This document shows, piece by piece, positions 1-6,790 of a DNA stretch of 24,950 nucleotides; the first letter of the stretch is position 1, and each line of letters opens with the position of its first letter. Position numbers and translations under genes: made by a program. The notes beneath the pieces were generated by a model, which was given only the letters and a program-made list of their open reading frames with translations, was not told where the DNA came from and ran no database searches. The stretch comes from CAZBEA01 sp964519355 (GTDB taxonomy: Bacteria > Patescibacteriota > Microgenomatia > Levybacterales > GWA1-39-11), in contig CAZFJW010000009.1 of assembly GCA_964519355.1 (NCBI GenBank), forward strand, positions 1 through 24,950, read 5' to 3'.

Positions 1-61
1 CTTGCCAATTATTTTTTAGGGCGTGGGCGATAGCTAGATCTTTAAGTGGAGTATTACTCAT
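1..61 (-). CDS. N-terminal fragment of an unidentified protein (runs off left edge)
   Basis: An ATG on the minus strand at 61-59 opens a frame of 20 codons that continues beyond the window. The visible peptide begins MSNTPLKDLAIAHALK and then reads NNWQ. An Ala-rich helix followed by a Trp resembles the first helix of a tetratricopeptide-type repeat, but 20 residues cannot establish a family. Support for a real gene comes from its promoter: a perfect TTGACA at 117-112 and TACAAT at 93-88, 18 bp apart, read toward it. It is transcribed divergently from yebC. No Shine-Dalgarno sequence is visible in the roughly 20-nt leader. Confidence 0.55.
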   Translation of the reverse strand, partial: MSNTPLKDLAIAHALKNNWQ

Positions 62-87
62 GAGACGTTGTAAAAACGAATGCAAAA

Positions 88-117
88 ATTGTAATACATT
101 TTTCTTGAAAATGTCAA
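88..117 (-). promoter_or_regulatory. Sigma70-type promoter of the left-edge minus-strand gene
   Basis: On the minus strand, TTGACA (117-112) and TACAAT (93-88) are separated by 18 bp. The predicted transcription start is near position 81. The -35 region interleaves with the plus-strand yebC promoter. Confidence 0.6.
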
Positions 118-134
118 GCATGATAACGTATAAT
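105..134 (+). promoter_or_regulatory. Sigma70-type promoter of yebC
   Basis: TTGAAA (105-110) and a perfect TATAAT (129-134) lie 18 bp apart. The predicted start near 141 leaves a leader of about 15 nt. A GGAG at 138-141 is at the very 5' end and too far from the ATG (14 nt) to be a standard ribosome binding site. Confidence 0.65.
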
Positions 135-155
135 TACGGAGTTAATTAATATAGT

Positions 156-875
156 ATGAGTGGTCATAGCAAGTGGTCAACAATAAAAAGGCAAAAAGGC
201 ATAACTGACGCCAAACGCGGACAGGCATTCACAAAAGTGTCTAACGCAATAACTATTGCGGTGAAGCAGGGCGGAGGAATCACCGATCCAAACAGCAATT
301 TCAAACTAAGGCTGGCAATCGATAAGGCGCGGGAAGTGAATATGCCCAAAGATAACGTAGATCGTGCAATTAAAAGAGCAGAAGGCAAGGATGCCGGAGC
401 AGTTGAGGAGATTCAATATGAAGGGTTTGGTCCTGGAGGAACGGCTTTTTTGATTGAGACAGTTACAGACAATAGGCAAAGAACATTTTCCGAGGTTAGA
501 AATATTGTTAGTAAAAATGGCGGAAACCTTGGTGAGCCAGGCTCTGTTAGTTATATGTTTGATAAAATTGGCGAAATTGTTATAAAAAAAGACAATTCAA
601 CATTTGATGAACTTTTTGCGATTGGGCTTGAACTTGGTGTTGATGATGTTGAGGAAGAGGGTGAGCTAGTTTTCTTTTATTGTTCACCATCCTTGCTTTT
701 TGAGATGAGGCAAAAGCTGGAAGAAAAAAACATACCAGTTGAGAACTCGGAAATTGTATACAAACCTAAAAGTTCTGTTGAATTAGACGACACGCAAGCT
801 CAGAAAGTGCTGTTTATTGTTGAGAAGCTTGACGAGCTAGATGATGTGCAGCAAGTTTTTCATAATCTTGCCTGA
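156..875 (+). CDS. yebC: YebC/PmpR-family protein
   Basis: This is a full-length (239 aa) member of the YebC/TACO1 family. Its N-terminus MSGHSKWSTIKRQKG is close to the family signature, followed by the AKRGQAFTKV stretch, the AIDKAREVNMPKDNVDRAI helix region and the YEGFGPGG motif around residues 88-95. Family members were first described as DNA-binding regulators. More recent work on bacterial and mitochondrial homologues implicates them in relieving ribosome stalling at proline-rich stretches. In many bacteria yebC neighbours ruvC; here it is followed by a membrane protein. The gene has its own promoter and ends inside a hairpin terminator, so it is probably monocistronic. Identification is secure; the precise role here is inferred from the family. 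Confidence 0.97.
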   Translation: MSGHSKWSTIKRQKGITDAKRGQAFTKVSNAITIAVKQGGGITDPNSNFKLRLAIDKAREVNMPKDNVDRAIKRAEGKDAGAVEEIQYEGFGPGGTAFLIETVTDNRQRTFSEVRNIVSKNGGNLGEPGSVSYMFDKIGEIVIKKDNSTFDELFAIGLELGVDDVEEEGELVFFYCSPSLLFEMRQKLEEKNIPVENSEIVYKPKSSVELDDTQAQKVLFIVEKLDELDDVQQVFHNLA

Positions 876-904
876 TGTTCAAAAAATGTGAACATCAGTT
901 TTAT
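872..904 (+). terminator. Probable intrinsic terminator after yebC
   Basis: A perfect 10-bp inverted repeat, CTGATGTTCA (872-881) and TGAACATCAG (889-898), has a 7-nt loop and is followed by TTTT. The left arm overlaps the yebC stop codon. The T run is short, so termination may be partial. Confidence 0.65.
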
Positions 905-949
905 ACATATAGTTTTAAATTGAACCCATAATTTCCTGATCAGAAAAAT

Positions 950-958
950 TGGTATAAT
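950..958 (+). promoter_or_regulatory. Extended -10 promoter of the 967-1770 gene
   Basis: TGG-TATAAT at 950-958 is a perfect extended -10 element. The -10 ends 9 nt before the A of the ATG at 967, so the mRNA would carry about two leader nucleotides. No good -35 hexamer lies at normal spacing. Confidence 0.6.
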
Positions 959-966
959 AACTCACA

Positions 967-1770
967 ATGGCACAAGAAGAAGGGGGTGGGAAATCCCAAT
1001 TTTCCAAAAGACAAAAATTTGTTGTAATTGTTTTCCTTTTGTCTGCAGGGATTTTTATCTCGGAGTTTTTTACAGGAACCTCAACATTGTTGGCTTCTTT
1101 GGTACTTGCAACGCTTACCGATATTCTTTTGTACTGGGTTTTAAGAAAAGACATTAGGGGAACTGCATTTATTCCAATTTTCATTCTTCCGTTCTTTTAT
1201 ACGCTTTCATGTGGACTTTTTTACTCGGTTGTTCCCCAGAGGATGATTTCGCGAGTGCTTATCACACTTTTTTATTCTTTTGGTCTGTATTCACTGCTTT
1301 TGACACAAAATATTTTTGCAGTATCAACTCTTCGCACCATTAATCTTGTTCGAAGTGCTCGCATCGTCTCTTTTGTTCTTACTCTGGTTATTCTCTTCTT
1401 TTTAACCAATACTATTTTTTCTCTTCGTTTGCCTTACTACATAACACCATTTGGCGTGGCCTTAATTGCTTTTTTCCTAGGATTCCAGTCCTTATGGGTT
1501 AGAACATTGGATGGTGTGAGTCAAAAAGACGCATTTATATATGCGCTCACATGTGCATTAATGTTATTTGAGCTTGCATGGGTGCTTATAATATGGCCGG
1601 TAGAGGCATCTATTTATACACTTTTTATTACAGGAATGTTTTATACCTACATAGGAGTATCTCAGGTATGGTTTGAGAAGAGGTTGTTTAAAGGCGTTCT
1701 TTGGGAATATATATGGGTAGGGTTTTTCTCAATTTTATTTCTTGTTATTTTTTCAGGGTGGGGCATATAG
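967..1770 (+). CDS. Multi-pass membrane protein of unknown function
   Basis: The 267-residue protein has a short charged cytoplasmic-type start (MAQEEGGGKSQFSKRQK), then a run of about seven or eight hydrophobic segments. These begin near residues 18-35, 40-57, 66-88, 93-115, 132-152, 158-175, 190-215 and 240-265. Loops are short and I see no catalytic motif, so transport or scaffolding cannot be told apart. It resembles the uncharacterised integral membrane proteins common in Microgenomates, but I do not assign a named family. It is separated from yebC by a terminator and has its own extended -10 promoter with a near-leaderless start. Downstream lies the long gene-free stretch, and no convincing terminator follows the stop. 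Confidence 0.85.
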   Translation: MAQEEGGGKSQFSKRQKFVVIVFLLSAGIFISEFFTGTSTLLASLVLATLTDILLYWVLRKDIRGTAFIPIFILPFFYTLSCGLFYSVVPQRMISRVLITLFYSFGLYSLLLTQNIFAVSTLRTINLVRSARIVSFVLTLVILFFLTNTIFSLRLPYYITPFGVALIAFFLGFQSLWVRTLDGVSQKDAFIYALTCALMLFELAWVLIIWPVEASIYTLFITGMFYTYIGVSQVWFEKRLFKGVLWEYIWVGFFSILFLVIFSGWGI

Positions 1771-1892
1771 AAGTTTTAAAGAGTGTTCTAAGAATCACCA
1801 ATAATAATATCCTATAATAATTATATTAAAGTAAATCCATTCATTTATTTTGTAAAAATCGTAATTTGTATCTACAATGCATTTCCCTTGAA

Positions 1893-1917
1893 TATTTTTT
1901 AATAAATTTAAAAAATA
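1893..1917. repeat. AT-only palindrome, unwinding-element-like
   Basis: TATTTTTTAA (1893-1902) and TTAAAAAATA (1908-1917) form a perfect 10-bp inverted repeat around a 5-nt spacer. A CCC at 1885-1887 and GGG from 1918 bracket it. It could melt easily (a DNA unwinding element) or act as a bidirectional terminator. Confidence 0.5.
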
Positions 1918-1971
1918 GGGGGCATTTATTATAAAAAAAGGGGCAGATAAGAAGAGAATAGTGTGGCTAAA

Positions 1972-1984
1972 TGATATAGTTTGA
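1972..1984 (+). repeat. 13-mer direct repeat, copy 1
   Basis: TGATATAGTTTGA occurs here and identically at 2065-2077, 93 bp later. Each copy begins with TGATATAGT, one mismatch from an extended -10 promoter element. Confidence 0.6.
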
Positions 1985-2064
1985 TAAGGTATAACATCCT
2001 GTAATAATTATCCTATAATTTTTATATGTTTCACGAAAATTAAGGGTGACTTTTCACGGATTAT

Positions 2065-2077
2065 TGATATAGTTTGA
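2065..2077 (+). repeat. 13-mer direct repeat, copy 2
   Basis: This is an exact copy of TGATATAGTTTGA at 1972-1984. The bases on either side of the two copies differ, so the repeat is confined to this 13-mer. Confidence 0.6.
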
Positions 2078-2231
2078 ACACTTCAATATACATAGCCGAT
2101 AATAATATTCTAATCTACTGTTTTGTGTGAGTAGCGATTGCATATAATTCTCCTAATTTAGCCTTGAATAGTACGAAAAAAATACGAACAGTCCCCCGGG
2201 ATGCTATCACAGGAAAAAATTTAACATTTAA

Positions 2232-2240
2232 TGTGGATAA
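2232..2240 (-). promoter_or_regulatory. Perfect DnaA-box 9-mer
   Basis: TGTGGATAA on the plus strand is the exact complement of the consensus DnaA box TTATCCACA. Looser matches lie nearby: TGTGAATTA at 2429 (one mismatch), ATTTGCACA near 2612 and ATATCCACT near 2664. One perfect box is suggestive but does not prove an origin. Confidence 0.45.
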
Positions 2241-2554
2241 CTGCTAATTGGTGTGCAATTTTACCTATAAAATGAAGCTAAATTTACAAAAAATGCTGTA
2301 TTATCAACCTAAATGAGAGTATAGCGCGCTTTACTTGCCTATAAGTATCGATATTTATTATGAAAATCATAAGTTTTCACAGGTCTGTATTTTAGATTTA
2401 AAGATATGTCGAGAGTGGCAGTTAGGGTTGTGAATTATTGAATTTGGATCTGCATCTTAGATGCATGTATTCTGTTAGTATAATTTTTATTCTATATAAA
2501 AAGAATGTTCTACTCTTGCAAGGTTAGTGATTTAACAATGTCGCACAATAATAC

Positions 2555-2567
2555 TTTTACGACATGA
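2555..2567 (-). repeat. Inverted copy of the xerC promoter 13-mer
   Basis: TTTTACGACATGA here is the exact reverse complement of TCATGTCGTAAAA at 3205-3217, which overlaps the -10 box of xerC. An additional ATGTCG at 2539 makes a local inverted pair with the CGACAT in this copy. Confidence 0.5.
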
Positions 2568-2942
2568 TGCATGATTCCGAGAGTGTGGATTGTTTGATAT
2601 GATTTTTGTAAATTTGCACATTTCGATTGCTATTTTACTCAGGTGGGCAAGGAAAAGTAATTCAATATCCACTCCTATTTTGGCTATCAGAAAAACATAA
2701 TACGTATAATAACTATAGGTTTATTTATATGGAGGCTGCTATACAGTCCTGTGGTATTCTCTTTCAACATGTAGATAAAATTGAAAGATATCGATCTTAA
2801 ATTATTACACCTTTTTTTGATAGGATTAGTAAATGTATCTCTTCTCTATAAACGTGTCTTAAATCGCATTGTAGAGGCATTTTTTTGAGGCTAAAATTTT
2901 GTTTATCTTGTTAGGTTTTAATATTATAAAAAGAGGTTGTAG

Positions 2943-3023
2943 ATGAATCCTAGCAAGTTGTTTTACTGTTATTCATTGGCATTTGGGTCGCTTGCAGATC
3001 TAATACCTGGGATATTTTTCTAG
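2943..3023 (+). CDS. Possible 26-codon micro-ORF
   Basis: An ATG at 2943 opens a 26-codon frame whose peptide starts MNPSKLFYCYSLAFGS and ends in a hydrophobic tail. GAGG at 2933-2936 lies 6 nt before the ATG, a good ribosome binding site position. TTGTTT (2899) and TATTAT (2922), 17 bp apart, could drive it. Frames this short are common by chance in AT-rich DNA, and the peptide matches nothing I know. It is recorded only because signal spacing is good in an otherwise empty region. Confidence 0.15.
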   Translation: MNPSKLFYCYSLAFGSLADLIPGIFF

Positions 3024-3187
3024 TATCTCATTTATTAAATTTTTGATTTGTTACTAAAATATAAGATGTTACCGGGAATACATTTTATTTAATTTTTGGA
3101 CTGGCAGCGGGTTGTTCATCTTGTTTGTATTGGAAGTGGTTATGATTTTAAAGTAGGGCGTAATCTGTATCAGTGTAAATTCTTCAT

Positions 3188-3218
3188 TTGACAAACATAT
3201 GCCGTCATGTCGTAAAAT
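3188..3218 (+). promoter_or_regulatory. Promoter of the xer recombinase gene
   Basis: A perfect TTGACA (3188-3193) and TAAAAT (3213-3218) are separated by 19 bp, slightly long. The predicted start falls on the A of the ATG at 3225, so the mRNA should be leaderless. The 12-bp palindrome TAAAATATTTTA (3213-3224) covers the -10 and reaches the start codon, and the 13-mer TCATGTCGTAAAA (3205-3217) overlaps it. A repressor could therefore act here. Confidence 0.6.
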
Positions 3219-3224
3219 ATTTTA

Positions 3225-4160
3225 ATGGAACATATACACTCCCTTATAGAACAGTTTCTTGAATATCTTGAGATTGAACGTAACTGCTCTAAATTAACTA
3301 TCCGAAATTATAGATTTTATTTACTTCGTTTCGAAGCATGGCTTAGATTGAATTATCCAGATAAGGAGATCGAAGATATAAACACGGATATTGTTAGGAA
3401 ATTCAGAGTTTTTCTATCATCTTATGTGGATGAAAAGGGAATGAGTCTAAAGCGTATTACCCAAAATTATCACATAATCGCCCTGCGCTCATTTTTACGG
3501 TATCTCATCCGAAATGATTTTGAAACACTCTCCCCTGAAAAAATTGATCTTCCCAAGGCAGAGAGTAAGTCTTTGAAGTTTTTAGAAAAAAATCATCTTC
3601 GCGAACTTGTGAATTCTGTGGACACTGGAACGATTCAAGGCGTGAGAGACAGGACAATACTCGAAGTGCTTTTCTCAACAGGGCTTCGTGTTTCAGAGCT
3701 TGTAAAACTAAATCGAGATCAGATGAATTTTACAACTCGTGAATTTGGCGTGATAGGAAAGGGTGGTCGAGCTCGAATCGTTTTTCTCTCTGATTCGGCA
3801 GTATTTTGGATTGGAGAGTATTTAAATAGAAGAGAGGATGCATATAAGCCGCTGTTTATCCGTTACTCAAGAGATCAAAATGGTCTTAATGATGGGGAGA
3901 AGATGAGGCTTACTTCAAGGACAGTGGAACGAATTGTTCAGAAATATGTTAAAAAATCAAAAATACCTGTTGACGCAACTCCTCATACCCTGCGGCACAG
4001 TTTTGCAACGGATTTGTTATCTAACGGAGCAGATCTTCGATCTGTACAAGAAATGTTGGGTCATAAGAATATTTCAACGACACAAATTTACACCCATGTA
4101 ACCAACCCGCAATTAAAAGAGGTTCACAAAAAATTCCACCAAGGCAACAGAAGAACGTAA
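3225..4160 (+). CDS. xerC: XerC/XerD-type site-specific tyrosine recombinase
   Basis: The 311-residue length is normal for the housekeeping Xer proteins that resolve chromosome dimers at dif. Residues about 5-105 form the SAM-like core-binding domain and the rest is the catalytic domain. The catalytic set is complete: Arg155 (STGLRVSEL), Lys179, His254 and Arg257 (HTLRHSF), His280 (LGHKN) and Tyr289 (YTH). The C-terminus lacks any extra DNA-binding domain. XerC and XerD cannot be separated by eye, and some CPR genomes use a single Xer, so the symbol is provisional. The gene sits directly beside the long gene-free region with its own leaderless promoter. An integrase of a lost mobile element is an alternative, but no integrase-specific arm-binding domain is seen. 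Confidence 0.9.
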   Translation: MEHIHSLIEQFLEYLEIERNCSKLTIRNYRFYLLRFEAWLRLNYPDKEIEDINTDIVRKFRVFLSSYVDEKGMSLKRITQNYHIIALRSFLRYLIRNDFETLSPEKIDLPKAESKSLKFLEKNHLRELVNSVDTGTIQGVRDRTILEVLFSTGLRVSELVKLNRDQMNFTTREFGVIGKGGRARIVFLSDSAVFWIGEYLNRREDAYKPLFIRYSRDQNGLNDGEKMRLTSRTVERIVQKYVKKSKIPVDATPHTLRHSFATDLLSNGADLRSVQEMLGHKNISTTQIYTHVTNPQLKEVHKKFHQGNRRT

Positions 4161-4182
4161 TAGCTATTCATAATTTCAATTT

Positions 4183-4191
4183 TGATATACT
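4183..4191 (+). promoter_or_regulatory. Extended -10 promoter of the 4198-5742 gene
   Basis: TGA-TATACT ends exactly 7 nt before the A of the ATG at 4198, predicting a leaderless mRNA. The site lies in the 37-bp gap after the recombinase stop codon. Confidence 0.6.
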
Positions 4192-4197
4192 GCTTTC

Positions 4198-5742
4198 ATG
4201 CAAAAAAAGTGGTTTTTGGCAGGGGTTATTTTTTTCGTCTCCAGATTGGTTTTTATTAACTTTGGACCAGTTTTCTTTGATAGTCCTGCCTATTTAAGAC
4301 GCTTTGCTGACCCATTATTACTTCACGCACTAAGAGATGGGCATTTTCCGCTTCATATCGGGTATATATTATTTGGCTGGCCACTCTACTCTTTGGCCTC
4401 AAACTATTTAAAACATCCAGAATTTGCGATATGCCTCTTTCAAATATTTTTATGGATTTTCGCCTCTTATTCTTTTTATAACTTAGTATTGATTTGGCTC
4501 AAAAATAAAAAAACAGCTCTTCTCAGTCTCCTTTATTTTTCTCTCACTCCCCTGCTCTGGATAACTCAGGTAACAATTATGATGGATAGTCTTTATGTAG
4601 CCTTATTTATAATTGCCTGGTATTTATATATGAAGGGATCAGAAACAATTAAATATACTATAAGATATTACATGCTCGCTTCCTTTATTTTATTATTTTC
4701 TCTGTTAACTCACTTTGCCGGCTTTGTCTTTTTCCCTGCACTTATTTTCAGCGTAATCTTTTTTGGAAATCAAAAAAACAAACGAACACGTATTCTTTTT
4801 TTCACCTTCCTGTCTGGAAGTGTGTTTATATATATTGTATGCAACATTTTTCTTATGGGAATAAGAATTTATGCAGAGGGAATCTACGGGCTCTATCATG
4901 ATAAGGCTCAACTTACTTTTGGAATTCATTCTATTCTTGTGTTTATACGAAATGCATTTATCCCCGTGCTTCGATCCAATACTGTATTGTTAAGTCTGAT
5001 TGCTTTTTTGGGATTTATTACTCAGTTTAGAAAAAACTTTAAACTTTTTGTGCTTGGTTTTCTAATTTTGGCACCAATGATTTTTATCAACCAGTGGTGG
5101 GATTCACTTCTTATGGGAAGGCATGCATTGTTGGGAACTGTTGGAATTGCAATGTTTGGAGCAATTTTTGTGACGACCAGACCGCGTATAGCCTTGGTTA
5201 GTTATTTGTATTTATTTATTGCTGTTATTCCTGCACTTTTTCTTTTAAGAAGTCCTATTCCATATATTCAGATTCAAAATGAATACACTAAAATTCCTGG
5301 AAATTCACTTTACATCGAATCACATTTTGCAAGGCCGCAAATCCAAATAAAGCAGCATACAGAAGTCGTATTTCTTGACGAGCCAGGCTGGAATACTCCC
5401 CTGCTCAGTGATCGGGTTGACGAGGCATTGGATCAAGGCAGGAGGGTTTTTGTATCATCACAAGCTCTTTCTGAGCCGTATGGGCTATATTCCGGACCGT
5501 ATCTTCATCCGATCTCTCTTTCTTACAAAAAAGAGTTTATTCTTTTTGAGGAGCTGAAGGGTAAGTATTCTTTTAAGGAGTTTAGTGTCATGAGCAAAAA
5601 GGACAACCTTATTCTTTATGAGATTAATAAAAGAAATTCTTCTGAAGAGTCGATCTATCCATATATGCCCAGATTAATTGGATCTTCAAGAAGAATTGAT
5701 TACTTTGATCCAATTATCCAGCTTTGGTTAAAACTGAAATAA
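4198..5742 (+). CDS. GT-C-like multi-pass membrane glycosyltransferase candidate
   Basis: The 514-residue protein has an N-terminal signal-anchor, about nine or ten hydrophobic segments through residue 355, and then a roughly 150-residue soluble C-terminal part. The first extracytoplasmic loop carries an acidic motif, FFDSPAYLRRF (Asp28). It occupies the place of the catalytic acidic residue in GT-C fold enzymes that use lipid-linked sugars (GT39/GT83-like families). A second loop has HIGYILFGWPLY. This architecture fits transfer of sugar to protein or lipid on the outer face of the membrane, but the sequence is too divergent for a substrate call. It has its own leaderless promoter. Other polytopic proteins of unknown function cannot be excluded. 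Confidence 0.7.
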   Translation: MQKKWFLAGVIFFVSRLVFINFGPVFFDSPAYLRRFADPLLLHALRDGHFPLHIGYILFGWPLYSLASNYLKHPEFAICLFQIFLWIFASYSFYNLVLIWLKNKKTALLSLLYFSLTPLLWITQVTIMMDSLYVALFIIAWYLYMKGSETIKYTIRYYMLASFILLFSLLTHFAGFVFFPALIFSVIFFGNQKNKRTRILFFTFLSGSVFIYIVCNIFLMGIRIYAEGIYGLYHDKAQLTFGIHSILVFIRNAFIPVLRSNTVLLSLIAFLGFITQFRKNFKLFVLGFLILAPMIFINQWWDSLLMGRHALLGTVGIAMFGAIFVTTRPRIALVSYLYLFIAVIPALFLLRSPIPYIQIQNEYTKIPGNSLYIESHFARPQIQIKQHTEVVFLDEPGWNTPLLSDRVDEALDQGRRVFVSSQALSEPYGLYSGPYLHPISLSYKKEFILFEELKGKYSFKEFSVMSKKDNLILYEINKRNSSEESIYPYMPRLIGSSRRIDYFDPIIQLWLKLK

Positions 5743-5745
5743 CAT

Positions 5746-5754
5746 TGGTATAAT
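5746..5754 (+). promoter_or_regulatory. Extended -10 promoter of the 5761-6075 gene
   Basis: TGG-TATAAT ends exactly 7 nt before the ATG at 5761, predicting a leaderless mRNA. It starts 4 bp beyond the stop of the upstream gene. Confidence 0.65.
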
Positions 5755-5760
5755 GGGTTG

Positions 5761-6075
5761 ATGACTCAAGAAAGTGAAGGATTTCGAACTATTACAGATC
5801 CAGTGATTGTTGGTCCAATAATAAGAGAACTTCAGCAATTCAAAAATGACTCTGATCTTGCAAATGTAGTATCTCGTGGCCTTCAAGAGAGAGGTGTTGA
5901 GGATGGCTGGCTTGCAGTTGCAGATGGGGTTGTCTATGGACCGGCTGATTATGATGGGATATTTGAGGTTATGGAGGAGGCAAAAGTAGATCCTCGGTAT
6001 GCAAGAGTTAAGAAAATAAAACCAGGTGAATGGCCGCCTAGTCTCTCTTCAGAACAAAATTTACCTTCTGAATAA
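5761..6075 (+). CDS. Small soluble protein of unknown function
   Basis: The 104-residue acidic protein begins MTQESEGFRTITDP. A TTG one codon upstream could also start the frame, but the ATG is placed exactly at the predicted transcript start and is preferred. No transmembrane segment or signal peptide is visible. The middle portion, DGWLAVADGVVYGPADYDG, has alternating hydrophobic and Gly/Asp residues. The C-terminus is basic then proline-rich. I do not recognise the family. Its last 38 bp overlap the end of the convergent response-regulator gene, so the C-terminal tail is encoded in DNA read on both strands. Confidence 0.75.
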   Translation: MTQESEGFRTITDPVIVGPIIRELQQFKNDSDLANVVSRGLQERGVEDGWLAVADGVVYGPADYDGIFEVMEEAKVDPRYARVKKIKPGEWPPSLSSEQNLPSE

Positions 6076-6409
6076 TTTCCTCAAGGGTAGTATTTGATTT
6101 TACTATGTAGTCCACAGCGCCCATTGCAATGCCTCTTTTTATTTCTTCATCTTGACCCAGATTCGAGGCTATAATAACCGGGATATCTCGTAATTTCTCA
6201 GACTCTTTAAGATCTGAAAGTACTGCAAAGCCGTCTTTTATGGGCATAACAAGATCAAGCAGGATAAGATCTGGGGTAAGGGTTTGAAGCATATTAAGCG
6301 CCTCTTGTCCGTCTTGGGCAAGAGATACAATAAATTCTTCCTTTTCAAGTTTGAGTTTGTACGCAGCTGAAAGAAATTGATCGTCTTCAACTACAAGAAT
6401 GTGCGGCAT
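6038..6409 (-). CDS. Single-domain response regulator (third of three)
   Basis: The 123 residues are one complete CheY-like receiver domain with no output domain. The acidic pair is Asp9/Asp10 (VVEDD), the phosphoacceptor is Asp52 (LLDLVMP), Ser82 takes the conserved Ser/Thr position (IIASN) and Lys104 is in YIVKS. The start lies 6 nt after the stop of the preceding regulator, without a clear Shine-Dalgarno sequence, so it is probably co-transcribed with the other two. Lacking a DNA-binding or enzymatic domain, it probably signals by protein contact or serves as a phosphate sink in a relay. Its 3' end overlaps the plus-strand gene ending at 6075. Confidence 0.92.
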   Translation of the reverse strand: MPHILVVEDDQFLSAAYKLKLEKEEFIVSLAQDGQEALNMLQTLTPDLILLDLVMPIKDGFAVLSDLKESEKLRDIPVIIASNLGQDEEIKRGIAMGAVDYIVKSNTTLEEIIQKVNFVLKRD

Positions 6410-6415
6410 AAATTT

Positions 6416-6790
6416 TTAGCCAGTAGGTTCGAAACCAAGGTATTGTCCTACTTTTTGAGCGATTTGTTCGAGCTTGGTATTGGATTTGACAAGGTATTCG
6501 TTTGCTCCCAGCGAGCGTGCCTCTTCTCCTCGATCTTCGAGATTGGTGATGACAATAACCGGTATATCACGGGTAATTGTATTATTCTTAAGTTCTCCCA
6601 AAACTTTCATTCCATCCATGTCTCCTAAAATCATAATATCAAGTATTACCAGATCTGGTCTCCAGTCCATGGCCTTTGTAAGGCCTAAAACACCGTCAAC
6701 TACGACATCAGTTTCGTAGATACCGGAAAATTTTTGGCGGTATATATCGGCTAATGTTAAATCGTCCTCGATGATCAGAAGTTTTCTCAT
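6416..6790 (-). CDS. Single-domain response regulator (second of three)
   Basis: This is a 124-residue stand-alone receiver domain. Key residues are Asp9/Asp10 (IIEDD), phosphoacceptor Asp51 (LDIMILGDMDG), Thr82 (VITN) and Lys102 (YLVKS). The ATG overlaps the TGA of the upstream regulator as ATGA, indicating translational coupling and a single operon. The segment after the conserved Lys (KSNTKLEQIAQKV) closely resembles that of the downstream regulator (KSNTTLEEIIQKV), so the two look like recent tandem duplicates. The short C-terminal tail (GFEPTG) carries no output domain. Confidence 0.92.
   Translation of the reverse strand: MRKLLIIEDDLTLADIYRQKFSGIYETDVVVDGVLGLTKAMDWRPDLVILDIMILGDMDGMKVLGELKNNTITRDIPVIVITNLEDRGEEARSLGANEYLVKSNTKLEQIAQKVGQYLGFEPTG

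Larger units (their letters stand above)
1771..3224. other. Long AT-rich gene-free region
   Basis: No frame of meaningful length is open on either strand across about 1.45 kb, which is exceptional in an otherwise tightly packed window. The sequence is visibly more AT-rich than the flanking genes. It holds a perfect DnaA-box 9-mer (2232-2240), a 10-bp AT palindrome (1893-1917) flanked by C and G triplets, and a 13-mer direct repeat (1972 and 2065). It also has a repeated ATCCTRTAATAATTAT motif (1809 and 1996) and a 13-mer inverted repeat pairing 2555-2567 with the xerC promoter. Several TATAAT-like boxes occur (2479, 2705). I recognise no tRNA, tmRNA, RNase P or SRP RNA. It could be an origin-like or terminus-like locus, decayed genes, or unrecognised ncRNA. 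Confidence 0.8.

Noticed and set aside
1809..1836. A dif-like XerC/XerD site
   Set aside because: The left half resembles the Gram-positive dif arm (TCCTATAA), but the right half does not match an XerD arm at a 6-bp spacing. Other candidates around 2340-2370 fit no better.
2451..2465. TGCATC-TTA-GATGCA inverted repeat as a terminator or operator
   Set aside because: The stem is only 6 bp, has no T tract and lies next to no gene, so there is no context to support a function.
2871..2887. T7 run at 2880 as the end of a small RNA
   Set aside because: No stable stem immediately precedes the T run, so it does not qualify as an intrinsic terminator.
1771..3224. A structured RNA gene (tRNA, tmRNA, RNase P, SRP) hidden in the gene-free block
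   Set aside because: No T-loop GGTTCRANTCC with flanking stems, no CCA-type acceptor pairing and no GC-rich helices are visible. The block is too AT-rich for these RNAs, though an unknown ncRNA is not excluded.
3225..4160. Integrase of a mobile element with the gene-free block as its remnant
   Set aside because: The protein has the length and domain layout of housekeeping Xer, and no tRNA attachment site, flanking direct repeats or cargo genes are visible.
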